Source: Falsiroseomonas ponticola
GTDB taxonomy: Bacteria; Pseudomonadota; Alphaproteobacteria; Acetobacterales; Acetobacteraceae
Length of the DNA stretch: 64,000 nt
Reading direction: 5' to 3'
Assembly: GCF_016805305.1 (NCBI RefSeq)
Contig: NZ_JAERQN010000015.1
Coordinates: forward strand, 42,545-106,544
The notes beneath the pieces were generated by a model. That model had not been told where the DNA came from and did no database searches. It saw only the letters and a program-made list of their open reading frames with translations. Of this stretch, positions 1-7,477 are shown piece after piece. Position 1 is the first letter of the stretch, and each line of letters begins with the position of its first letter. A program made the position numbers and the translations under genes.

Positions 1-170
1 CTGTCCATCACGCCGAAGCCGGGCGCGCCGGGGTGTCCGCCGCAATCGACGACGCCCTTGGCGCGGATGGCCGTGAGCGTCGGCCCGGCGGAGACGGGGC
101 TTTGCGCCAGCGCGGGCAGCGCCGTGGCGGCCAGCGCGAGGAGCGCGCCGAAGGTCCTGCGGATCATCAT
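1..170 (-). CDS. Amino-acid ABC transporter substrate-binding protein, N-terminal part
   Basis: Only the first 56 codons are inside the window; the gene runs off the left edge. It begins with an arginine-containing, hydrophobic signal peptide ending in an ALAQ-type cleavage site. The mature start, TLTAIRAKG then VDCGGHPG and PGFG, resembles the general L-amino-acid receptor AapJ/BztA, which binds amino acids in the periplasm for the AapQMP permease. The ATG at 170 overlaps the TGA of the upstream TRAP permease as ATGA and follows GGGAGGG, which fixes the start. The family call rests on a short segment; another SBP_bac_3 receptor is possible. The permease genes, if present, lie outside the window. 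Confidence 0.6.
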   Translation of the reverse strand, partial: MMIRRTFGALLALAATALPALAQSPVSAGPTLTAIRAKGVVDCGGHPGAPGFGVMD

Positions 171-2077
171 GTCCCTCCCCTGTTCAGGCGCCCGGTGCGT
201 GCCGCCGCCCATTGGAATGCCGCGATGCCGCCCAGCACGCCGGCGGCGACCAGGAAGCGTGTCACGTCGTCCAGCACATGCGCGAAGGCGGCGGTCAGCC
301 CCGCCACCATCATCGCGGCGCGCAACGGCCAGCCGGTATTCGCCAGCAGGAAGCCGGCATAGCTGGCGGTGATGAGGGTGAGCGCCATGACCTGGATGCC
401 GGTGGCCAGGACGATATCCAGCAGCGATCCGCGCAGCATGATGCCGGGGTCGTAGATGAAGGCGAAGCCCACGGTGAAGCCGGCGATGCCGAAGCGCGTG
501 GCGTGCACGCTGGTGATGGTGGGGCTGGCCTTGGCGATGGCGGCCGCCGCGAAGGCCGCCGCCGCCACCGGTGGCGTCGCATCCGCGATCACCGCGAAGT
601 AGAAGGTGAAGAGGTGCGCGGCCAGCGGGTCCACGCCGATGCTGCGACCGAGTTCCAGCACCTGCGGCACGCCGATCGCGGCCGCGATGATGTAGGAGGG
701 CGTGGTCGGGATGCCGAGGCCGAGCACGAGCACGGTGAGTGCCAGCAGCACCAGCAGCAGGCCGAGATTGCCGTCGGCGAGCCCCTTGATGATGCCGCCG
801 AAGGCCACGACCATGCCGGTGGCCGTCAGCGCGGAGACGACGATGCCCGCGCCGGCGATGGAGACCGCGAGCGGCGCCATGGTGAGGCCCGCCTGGGCGA
901 AGCTCTCCGCGATGTCCCGCAGGCTCATCCGCGTGCGCTTCTTCAGCATGGCGACGGCGACCATGGCGACGGTGGCGCAGAAGGCGGCGTAGTTGCCGGA
1001 CCAGCGGTCCATCATCATCCAGACCAGGACGGCGATCGGCAGCACCAGGTGGACATCGGCCAGCACTTCCCGCCAGGCGGGGATGTCCTTCAGCGGCATG
1101 CCGGTCATGCCGAGCTTCTTCGCCTCGAAATGCACGGCGGCGAGGATGGCGAAGTAGTAGAGGACAGCACCGATGGCCGCGGCGACGACGATGTCGCCAT
1201 AGGGGATGTTGGTGATCTCCGCCATCACGAAGGCGGCGGCGCCCATCACCGGCGGCATCAGCGCGCCGCCGACGGAAGCGGCACTCTCGATCCCGCCCGC
1301 GACGGCCGGCCTGTAGCCGATGCGCGTCATCAGCGGGATGGTCATGGCCCCGGTGGTGATGACGTTGGAGACGGAGGAACCACTCATGGTCCCGAAGAGG
1401 CCGGAGGTGATGACGGCGACCTTGGCCGGCCCGCCGGTGTAGCGCCCGGCGGCGGCGGCGCCGAGGTTGCTGAACAGCCGCCCCGTGCCGCTGCCCTGCA
1501 TGAAGCTGCCGAACAGGATGAAGACGGCGATGGTGGTGGCGACGATGCCGGTCAGCGGGCCATAGACGCCGCCCGCCGTCGGCACCAGCCAGGCGGCCTC
1601 GATGATCTCGGCGGGGGTGAAGGGCCGGGCGTTGAAGATGCCCGGCACCAGGTAGCCCCACTGCATGTAGGCGAGGCTGCCCGCGACCATCCAGGCGAGC
1701 CCCGGTTCCACCGCGCGCCGCGTCGCTTCCAGCAGCGTGACGATGCAGGTGATGCCGAGGACCATCATCGTGGGCGTGAAGGGATCGACGTATTCCATGC
1801 GGTCCGCGACCGCCATCCAGTTCCACATCACCCAGGCATGCGGCGCCGCACTCGCGACCGCCCAGCCCCAGTCGAAGACCGAGGGCCGCCGCGCCGGCGA
1901 TTTGCCGGGCCGTGCCGGGTACAGCAGGAAAAGGATCGGCACGAAGACCAGCAGATGAAAGCCGCGCATCTGGATGGGCTCGGGGAAGCCCACCGCGCCG
2001 AAATAGAGATGGACCGCGGCAGCCGCCGCGGCCCATGCCCAGCACACCCATTTCAATGGGCCGGAGAGATCACGCAT
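167..2077 (-). CDS. Fused TRAP transporter permease (DctM-type, 4TM/12TM)
   Basis: Predicted integral membrane permease of 636 residues with about 15 hydrophobic segments. It matches the TRAP fused-permease family, in which the small DctQ-like and large DctM-like parts are one chain. The conserved DctM region (about residues 130-560) contains the GLFGTMSGSSVSN segment and GGALMPPVMGAAAF, both characteristic of this family. It would use an ion gradient to import a carboxylate or similar anion delivered by a periplasmic receptor. The TAXI receptor gene lies 28 bp upstream on the same strand and is the likely partner. The stop overlaps the next gene as ATGA, so all three genes probably form one transcript. 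The substrate cannot be read from sequence. Confidence 0.9.
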   Translation of the reverse strand: MRDLSGPLKWVCWAWAAAAAAVHLYFGAVGFPEPIQMRGFHLLVFVPILFLLYPARPGKSPARRPSVFDWGWAVASAAPHAWVMWNWMAVADRMEYVDPFTPTMMVLGITCIVTLLEATRRAVEPGLAWMVAGSLAYMQWGYLVPGIFNARPFTPAEIIEAAWLVPTAGGVYGPLTGIVATTIAVFILFGSFMQGSGTGRLFSNLGAAAAGRYTGGPAKVAVITSGLFGTMSGSSVSNVITTGAMTIPLMTRIGYRPAVAGGIESAASVGGALMPPVMGAAAFVMAEITNIPYGDIVVAAAIGAVLYYFAILAAVHFEAKKLGMTGMPLKDIPAWREVLADVHLVLPIAVLVWMMMDRWSGNYAAFCATVAMVAVAMLKKRTRMSLRDIAESFAQAGLTMAPLAVSIAGAGIVVSALTATGMVVAFGGIIKGLADGNLGLLLVLLALTVLVLGLGIPTTPSYIIAAAIGVPQVLELGRSIGVDPLAAHLFTFYFAVIADATPPVAAAAFAAAAIAKASPTITSVHATRFGIAGFTVGFAFIYDPGIMLRGSLLDIVLATGIQVMALTLITASYAGFLLANTGWPLRAAMMVAGLTAAFAHVLDDVTRFLVAAGVLGGIAAFQWAAARTGRLNRGGT

Positions 2078-2105
2078 CCCGGCGCGAGACGATACCGGTG
2101 GCCCT

Positions 2106-3107
2106 TCAGGCCGCCGGCATCACGCCCGCTTCGCGGAAGGCACGCGCGGCGCCGGGGTGCAGCGGCAGGCCGTTGTACTTCCAGGCCTCCCGCGGGTTGA
2201 AGGCGGCGCAGCTGGCGTGGATCTGCGTCAGCCGCGGCCCGGCATGCTTGATCAGGGTGCGCGTGATGCCATAGGCCACGGGCTCCGGCAGCGAGTTGTG
2301 GACCATGATGACGGTGTCCATCGTCGTCACCATCATGTCCTGCGTCTGGCCGAGGCCCGGATAGGTGTTCGCCGGCAGCAGGCCCTGGTTGTAGGCATAG
2401 ACGTCCTGCAGGTGCTTCCGCACGTCCTCCGGCCACGCCACCATCCGCGTCGCGCGGCGGCCCTGGCCGATCTCGGTCAGGATGGCGGCGGGCTTGGCGA
2501 GCGCGCAGTAGAGGTAGTCCACCTGGCCGTCATTGTAGGCCGCGGCGATGTCCGCATAGGACCCGTTGAGGTAGCGGCCGCCGGAATTGCGGATCGCGTC
2601 GGGGCTGGTGCCGAGGAAGCGCAGGATGCGCTGCAGCGTCATCTCATCCGTGCTGGAGCGCTGCGGGCAGGCGATGCGCAGCCCGCGCTGGGTCAGGATC
2701 TCCCGCATCCCCTCCGGCCCCGCATCGGCGCGGCGGATCAGGTTGTGCTCGGTCGGGCTGTAGCCGACGCCGAGCGAGGAGATGTTCTCGTGCTTCGCCG
2801 TATACGGCTCCTCGCCCCGGCGGGCGGCGGCGGCGAAGGCATCGATGCCGAAGCCGACCTGGGACTGGTTGTTGTTGACGCGGGTGGAATTGGCCAGGCC
2901 GCCGCCCGGCACGACGCGGAGCCGGATGTCCGGATTCTCCTCCGCCACCAGGGAGGAGAAGCCGGCCGCAATGGTGTACCATCCGCCGCCGACCGACCCC
3001 GCCACGAATTCGAAGGTCTGCTGCGCCTGCGCGGTCCGCACGAAGGGCGCGGCAATGGCGGCGGCCGCACCCAGCAGCGCGGCGCGGCGCGGAACGAACA
3101 GGGCCAT
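2106..3107 (-). CDS. TAXI-family TRAP transporter solute receptor
   Basis: Periplasmic solute receptor of 333 residues for the adjacent fused TRAP permease. The signal peptide (PRRAALLGAAAA, ending AQA) is followed by FVAGSVGGGWYTIAAGF, the typical TAXI start. VVPGGG and a hydrophobic C-terminal half complete the family pattern. I chose the ATG at 3107 because a GGGAGAG ribosome site sits about 7 bases upstream; an in-frame TTG at 3122 is less likely. TAXI receptors bind glutamate, other dicarboxylates or unknown ligands, so the substrate is open. The gene leads the three-gene transport operon and is divergent from the peptide-type receptor at 3210, with about 100 bp between them. Confidence 0.88.
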   Translation of the reverse strand: MALFVPRRAALLGAAAAIAAPFVRTAQAQQTFEFVAGSVGGGWYTIAAGFSSLVAEENPDIRLRVVPGGGLANSTRVNNNQSQVGFGIDAFAAAARRGEEPYTAKHENISSLGVGYSPTEHNLIRRADAGPEGMREILTQRGLRIACPQRSSTDEMTLQRILRFLGTSPDAIRNSGGRYLNGSYADIAAAYNDGQVDYLYCALAKPAAILTEIGQGRRATRMVAWPEDVRKHLQDVYAYNQGLLPANTYPGLGQTQDMMVTTMDTVIMVHNSLPEPVAYGITRTLIKHAGPRLTQIHASCAAFNPREAWKYNGLPLHPGAARAFREAGVMPAA

Positions 3108-3209
3108 GATCTTCTCTCCCAACCTCGACCTGATGGGGGATCATGCGCGGCATTGCGCGGGCTGGGCAAGGCCCGGCATCCTGCGGCCTTCATCGCCCGG
3201 GAGAATCCC

Positions 3210-4805
3210 ATGCGCCGCCGCAGCCTGCTGACCGGCCTCGCCGCCGCCTCGACCGCCACCCTTGGGCTTCCTGCCGCTCCCGCCCTCGCCCAGGGCAGCG
3301 CCGCCACCACGCTGCGCTACATGCCGCAGGCGGACGTCACCTCGATCGATCCCATGAGCACGACGAGCTACGGCGTGCGCAACCACGGCCATATGTGCTG
3401 GGACACGCTCTATGGCCCGGACGAGAACTTCGCCATCCGCCCGCAGCTGGCCGCCGGCCACACGGTGGAGGATGACGGGCTGCGCTGGGCCTTCACGCTG
3501 CGCGAGGGCGTGAGGTTCCACGACAACGAACCGGTCCGCGCGCGCGATGCCGTCGCCTCCATCCAGCGCTGGTGGGCGCGCGACACGCTGGGCCAGACGC
3601 TGCGGGACCGCACGGAATCGATCACGGCACTGGATGACCGCCGCTTCGAGATCCGCCTGAAGCAGCGCTTCGGCCCGATGCTGGAAGCACTCGGCAAGCC
3701 CAGCTCCTATGCCTGCTTCATCTTCCCCGAACGCTTCGCGACGGTCGATCCGGCGCGGCCCTTCACGGAAGTCGTGGGCTCCGGCCCCTATCGATGGGTG
3801 GCGGCGGAACGCCTTTCCGGCGCGCGGGCCGTGTACCAGCGCTTCGAGGGCTATGTCCCGAACCCCGCCGCGCCCAGCCTGCTCGGCGGCGCCAAGCTCG
3901 CGCATTTCGAACGCGTGGTCTTCAACTGGATCCCCGATGCCGGCACCGCCGCCGCCGCGCTGCAATCCGGCGAGATAGACATGTACGAACAGGTGGCGCC
4001 CGACCTGCGCGGCGTGCTGGCGCGGCACCGCGACGTGGTGGTGGACCGCGTCGATACCGGCGGCCTGGTCGCGCATCTCCGCTTCAACCAGCTGCACCCG
4101 CCCTTCGACGACCCCGCCATCCGCCGCGCCCTGCTGCATTCCATCCAGCAATCGGACTTCATGACCGCCATCATGGGCAACGACCGGCGCCTCTGGTCCG
4201 ATGGCATCGGCGCCTTCCCCAGCGCCTCGCCCCTCGCCAATGACGAAGGCATCACCGCCCTCACCAGCCCGCGCAGCACCGACCGCGCGCGGGACGCGCT
4301 GCGCGCCGCGGGCTATGCCAACACCCCCGTCACCGTCCTGCACCCGACCGACGTCACCAACAACAACACGCTGACCACGCTGCTGACCGACGTGATGAAG
4401 CGCAGCGGCCTGAACGCGGAAAGCGCCACCAGCGACTGGGCCACCGTCCTGCAGCGCCGCGCCAACCAGAACCCGCCCGGCCAGGGCGGGTGGAACGCGC
4501 TGATCGTGCTGTTCGGCGGCGTGGACCTGGCCAACCCCGGCGTCCACCCGCTGATGCGCGGCAACGGCCGCCAGGCCTGGTTCGGCTGGCCCACCAGCCC
4601 CACCCTGGAAGCGCTGCGCGACGAATGGCTCGCCGCCCCGACGCTCGAGGCCCAGCGCCCCATCGCGCGCCGCGTGCAGGCCGCGGTCTGGCAGGACGTG
4701 CCCTACATCCCCCTCGGCCAGTACTTCATCGACGCCGCCTGGCGCCGCGGGCTGACGGGGATCCAGAAGGGGATGACACTGCCGCTGAACGTGCGCCGGG
4801 GCTGA
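3210..4805 (+). CDS. ABC transporter substrate-binding protein, family 5 (peptide/nickel type)
   Basis: Periplasmic binding protein of 531 residues of the DppA/OppA class (SBP_bac_5). A Tat-like leader (MRRRSLLTG, cleavage near ALAQG) precedes LRYMPQADVTSIDPMSTTSYGVRNH, a stretch common in Acetobacteraceae receptors of this class. RPQLAAGHTVEDD and FHDNEPV are the usual family signatures. It binds a peptide or other small organic ligand for an ABC importer. No permease or ATPase gene is adjacent, so it is an orphan receptor here. The ATG at 3210 follows GGGAG at a normal distance. A much longer open frame upstream is only the shadow of the opposite-strand TAXI gene. Confidence 0.88.
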   Translation: MRRRSLLTGLAAASTATLGLPAAPALAQGSAATTLRYMPQADVTSIDPMSTTSYGVRNHGHMCWDTLYGPDENFAIRPQLAAGHTVEDDGLRWAFTLREGVRFHDNEPVRARDAVASIQRWWARDTLGQTLRDRTESITALDDRRFEIRLKQRFGPMLEALGKPSSYACFIFPERFATVDPARPFTEVVGSGPYRWVAAERLSGARAVYQRFEGYVPNPAAPSLLGGAKLAHFERVVFNWIPDAGTAAAALQSGEIDMYEQVAPDLRGVLARHRDVVVDRVDTGGLVAHLRFNQLHPPFDDPAIRRALLHSIQQSDFMTAIMGNDRRLWSDGIGAFPSASPLANDEGITALTSPRSTDRARDALRAAGYANTPVTVLHPTDVTNNNTLTTLLTDVMKRSGLNAESATSDWATVLQRRANQNPPGQGGWNALIVLFGGVDLANPGVHPLMRGNGRQAWFGWPTSPTLEALRDEWLAAPTLEAQRPIARRVQAAVWQDVPYIPLGQYFIDAAWRRGLTGIQKGMTLPLNVRRG

Positions 4806-4810
4806 CAAGG

Positions 4811-4872
4811 TGTCTGCGAGGAGGGCTCCGGCCTCCCCGCGCCCCACCCGCCAAGGGGCAGCGGCCCCTTGG
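4811..4872. repeat. Two-hairpin intergenic module, copy 1 (similar to 63849-63905)
   Basis: The segment begins TCTGCGAGGAGG and ends CGGCCCCTTGG. Its first hairpin pairs GGAGG with CCTCC. Its second has perfect 9-bp arms, CCAAGGGGC (4851-4859) and GCCCCTTGG (4864-4872). The same layout and much of the same sequence recur near the right end of the window at 63849-63905, so this is a dispersed repeat and not a one-off terminator. It follows the receptor gene and may also terminate its transcript, although no T-run is present. Confidence 0.6.
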
Positions 4873-4882
4873 AACCCATGAG

Positions 4883-4959
4883 ATTGGTCGATGGAGGGAG
4901 GGGCGCGGCGCGACCGCGTTACCCTCGGGCCCGCCATGCCCCTCCCTCCATCGACCAAT
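4883..4959. repeat. Perfect 22-bp inverted repeat with 33-bp loop
   Basis: The arm at 4883-4904 starts ATTGGTCGATGG and ends AGGGGC. It is repeated as its exact reverse complement at 4938-4959. No open frame with coding character covers the pair. It lies in the 270-bp gap between the receptor and the ABC exporter, between two other repeat modules. It could be a transcript-end structure or the relic of a small mobile element. Confidence 0.7.
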
Positions 4960-4965
4960 AGCCTC

Positions 4966-5027
4966 GCGGTCCAGGGTCCCGCCGGACCCTGGCAGGGAGA
5001 GCGCGAGAGGGACGGCGTCCCTCTCGC
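4966..5027. repeat. Two-hairpin module with CCAGGGTCC stem, copy 1 (inverted)
   Basis: It contains CCAGGGTCC (4971-4979) paired with GGACCCTGG (4984-4992). A second stem pairs GCGAGAGGGA (5003-5012) with TCCCTCTCGC (5018-5027). Read on the minus strand, it has the same order of parts as the modules at 23894-23952 and 26282-26341, including the flanking ACCGCGAGG. It is therefore a REP-like dispersed element. Confidence 0.7.
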
Positions 5028-5075
5028 ACGACAACCCGTTTGCACCCGGCGCATGCCCGGGTGTATCGCCCCCTC

Positions 5076-6791
5076 ATGGTCCGCCAGTTCGCCCGTTTCT
5101 ACCGCCCGCATCTCCGGCTGGTGTTGATCGCCTTCGGCTGTGCCGCGGCGTCTGGGTTGCTGGAGTTGTTCTTCCCGATGGCGGTGCGGGCCTTCATCGA
5201 TCACCTGTTGCCGCGGCAGGACATGCAGGTGGTGGTGCTGGCCATCGCGGGGTTGCTCGCGGTCTATGCGTTGAATGCGGCGCTGATGGCGGTGGTGACC
5301 TATTGGGGTCATGTGCTCGGCATCGCGATCGAGACGGAGTTGCGCGCCCGCGCCTTCGATCACCTGCTGCGCCTGTCGCACCGCTTCTACGATGAGCAGA
5401 AGACGGGCCACCTGGTCGGCCGCGTCACCAAGAACCTGGAGGATATCGGGGAGGTCGCGCATCACGGGCCGGAGGATCTGCTGATCGCCGCCCTGACCTT
5501 CGCCGGCGCCTTCGCGCTGATGGTGATGGTCAATCCGTGGCTGGCGCTGCTGACGGCGCTGATCGTGCCCGTGGTGGGCTGGGCCGTCGCGCATTTCGGC
5601 GGGCGGATGACGGGCAACTGGCAGGCCCAGTTCCGCCGCGTCGGCGCCTTCAATGCGCGGATCGAGGAAGCGGTCGGCGGCATCCGCGTGGTCAAGGCCT
5701 TCGCCAACGAGGCGCATGAGCGGCGCCTGTTTGCGGCGGACAATGCGGGCTACCAGCGCACCAAGCTCGACGCCTATCGCATCATGGCGATCGGCACGAC
5801 CTTCAACTACCTCGGCATGCGGCTGGTGCAGCTGGTGGTGATGCTGGCGGGTGCCGCCTTCATCGTGGCGGGCAGCCTCACCATCGGCGATTTCGTCGCC
5901 TTCCTGCTGCTGGTGAACGTGTTCTACCGGCCGCTCGAGAAGATCAACGCGGTGATCGAGACCTATCCCAAGGGCATCGCCGGCTTCAGCAGCTACCTGG
6001 AGCTGATGGCGACGAAGCCGGATATCACCGATGCGCCGGATGCCACCCCCGCCCCCGCGCTGCGCGGCGATGTGCGGCTGGAGGGCGTGGGCTTCGGCTA
6101 CGACCCCGCGAGGCCGGTGCTGCGCGGCATCGACCTCTCGGTGAGGGCCGGGGAGACGGTGGCGCTGGTCGGGCCTTCCGGCGCGGGCAAGACGACGCTC
6201 TGTTCGCTGCTGCCGCGCTTCTACGATGTGCAGGAAGGCCGCATCACCATCGATGGCATCGACATCAGGCGGATGACGCTGGCGTCCCTGCGGGCGCAGA
6301 TCGGCCTGGTGCAGCAGGATGTGTTCCTCTTCGCCGGCACGATGCGGGAGAACATCGCCTATGGCCGGCTTGGGGCGTCGGACGCGGAGATCATGCAGGC
6401 GGCGCGGCGCGCGCGGCTGGATGCGCTGATCGAGGCGATGCCGCAGGGGCTGGACACGCTGATCGGGGAACGGGGCGTGAAGCTTTCCGGCGGGCAGAAG
6501 CAGCGCATGGCGATCGCGCGCATCTTCCTGATGAACCCGCCGATCCTCATATTGGATGAGGCGACGAGCGCGCTGGACACGGAGACGGAGCGGGCGATCC
6601 AGCAGGCGCTGACGGAGCTGGCGGAGGGCCGCACCACCTTCGTCATCGCCCATCGCCTGGCGACGATCCGGGATGCCGATCGCATCGTGGTGGTGACGGA
6701 GGACGGCATCGCGGAGCAGGGCACGCATCAGGACCTGCTGGCGCGCCCCGGGCCGTATCGCCGCCTGCATGAGGCGCAGTTCGCTTCCTAG
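5076..6791 (+). CDS. ABC exporter, fused membrane and ATPase domains (MsbA-like)
   Basis: A 571-residue half-transporter. Six membrane helices occupy about residues 10-300, followed by a nucleotide-binding domain. It carries Walker A GPSGAGKTT near residue 367, the signature LSGGQKQR near 469, and Walker B ILILDEATSALD near 488, with a downstream H-loop (IAHRLATI). Such proteins work as homodimers in the inner membrane and export lipids, peptides or drugs; the cargo is not evident. The ATG at 5076 is the most natural start; GTG 5061 and TTG 5040 are in frame upstream, and none has a strong ribosome site. The TAG stop shares the tetranucleotide CTAG with the stop of the convergent tetR gene. 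Confidence 0.92.
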   Translation: MVRQFARFYRPHLRLVLIAFGCAAASGLLELFFPMAVRAFIDHLLPRQDMQVVVLAIAGLLAVYALNAALMAVVTYWGHVLGIAIETELRARAFDHLLRLSHRFYDEQKTGHLVGRVTKNLEDIGEVAHHGPEDLLIAALTFAGAFALMVMVNPWLALLTALIVPVVGWAVAHFGGRMTGNWQAQFRRVGAFNARIEEAVGGIRVVKAFANEAHERRLFAADNAGYQRTKLDAYRIMAIGTTFNYLGMRLVQLVVMLAGAAFIVAGSLTIGDFVAFLLLVNVFYRPLEKINAVIETYPKGIAGFSSYLELMATKPDITDAPDATPAPALRGDVRLEGVGFGYDPARPVLRGIDLSVRAGETVALVGPSGAGKTTLCSLLPRFYDVQEGRITIDGIDIRRMTLASLRAQIGLVQQDVFLFAGTMRENIAYGRLGASDAEIMQAARRARLDALIEAMPQGLDTLIGERGVKLSGGQKQRMAIARIFLMNPPILILDEATSALDTETERAIQQALTELAEGRTTFVIAHRLATIRDADRIVVVTEDGIAEQGTHQDLLARPGPYRRLHEAQFAS

Positions 6792-7381
6792 GCGTCGATG
6801 CCCTTGGCCAGGGCCAGCACCACCGCGGTGAGCTGCGCGCGGAGGTCGGGCAGCGGCGTCTCCTCCAGCTTCTCCTCGAGGCCGAGGGCGACGATGCCGT
6901 GCACGGCGGCGAAGATGGTGCGCGCCAGCGCCTGCCGCGCCGGCGCCGCCGCCCGCGGCACCAGGGCGGCGAGCGGCCCCTCCACATGGCGGAACAGCCG
7001 GGCGCGCTGGGCGCGGTAGGCCTCCGGCACCGCGGCATCCGGCGGCAGGCGGTGTTCGAACAGCGCGGCCCAGCGCGGGCGATGCGCGGCCGCCCAGTCG
7101 AGATAGGCGAGGGAGAGGGCGAGCAGCTGCCGCGCCGGGTCCTCCCCCTGCCCGGCGGCGGCGGCCACCGCCGCATCCAGCAGGCCCAGCGTCCGCGCCT
7201 GCACGGCGTAGATCAGCGCGTCGAGGTCCGGGAAGTGGAGGTAGATGGCGCCGAGGGAGCACCCGGCCTCCTTCGCCAGGTCGCGCGCCTTCAGCGCGGC
7301 GAGGCCGCCCTCGGCGATCCGGCGCTCGGCGATGTCGGTCAGGGCGGCGCGCAGCGCGGCGTGGCGGTCGGCGGTGGACAT
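6788..7381 (-). CDS. TetR-family transcriptional regulator
   Basis: Regulator of 197 residues. The N-terminal helix-turn-helix (about residues 10-55) includes GGLAALKARDLAKEAGCSLG followed by IYLHFPDLDALIYAV, the classic TetR pattern. The C-terminal part is a helical ligand-binding domain of the WHG-like kind. Two starts are possible, ATG 7381 and ATG 7393. The divergent gene at 7478 encodes an unknown membrane protein, and the space between them holds three copies of TTGAAC-n3-GTTCA(A/G), the probable operator. It most likely represses itself and that neighbour in response to a small hydrophobic ligand. The ligand is unknown. Confidence 0.88.
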   Translation of the reverse strand: MSTADRHAALRAALTDIAERRIAEGGLAALKARDLAKEAGCSLGAIYLHFPDLDALIYAVQARTLGLLDAAVAAAAGQGEDPARQLLALSLAYLDWAAAHRPRWAALFEHRLPPDAAVPEAYRAQRARLFRHVEGPLAALVPRAAAPARQALARTIFAAVHGIVALGLEEKLEETPLPDLRAQLTAVVLALAKGIDA

Positions 7382-7398
7382 GGGCGGCAGCATAGCAG

Positions 7399-7467
7399 TT
7401 GAACGCCGTTCAGAAAACGATTGAACATCGTTCAGGACGATGGCATAGCGCATTGAACGTTGTTCAA
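7399..7467. promoter_or_regulatory. Triple TetR operator in a divergent promoter
   Basis: Three near-identical 15-bp palindromes lie between tetR and the membrane-protein gene: TTGAACGCCGTTCAG (7399-7413), TTGAACATCGTTCAG (7421-7435) and TTGAACGTTGTTCAA (7453-7467). The arms are constant while the middle three bases vary, as expected for a selected repressor site. The third copy runs into the AAGGAG ribosome site (7466-7471) of the gene at 7478, so a bound repressor would also cover the translation-start region. Confidence 0.8.
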
Positions 7468-7477
7468 GGAGCCATCC

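Noticed and set aside
212..2200. Plus-strand open frame of about 660 codons opposite the TRAP permease
   Set aside because: The minus-strand protein has clear membrane helices and family motifs; the plus-strand translation is repetitive His/Asp/Gly sequence.
4883..4959. Insertion-sequence ends
   Set aside because: The inverted repeat has only a 33-bp interior and no transposase; no target duplication was visible.
3141..7262. Very long minus-strand open frame of about 1370 codons opposite the receptor and ABC exporter
   Set aside because: It is the GC-bias shadow of the real plus-strand genes at 3210 and 5076 plus the real tetR N-terminus. The predicted protein is His/Arg/Gly-rich with no domain.
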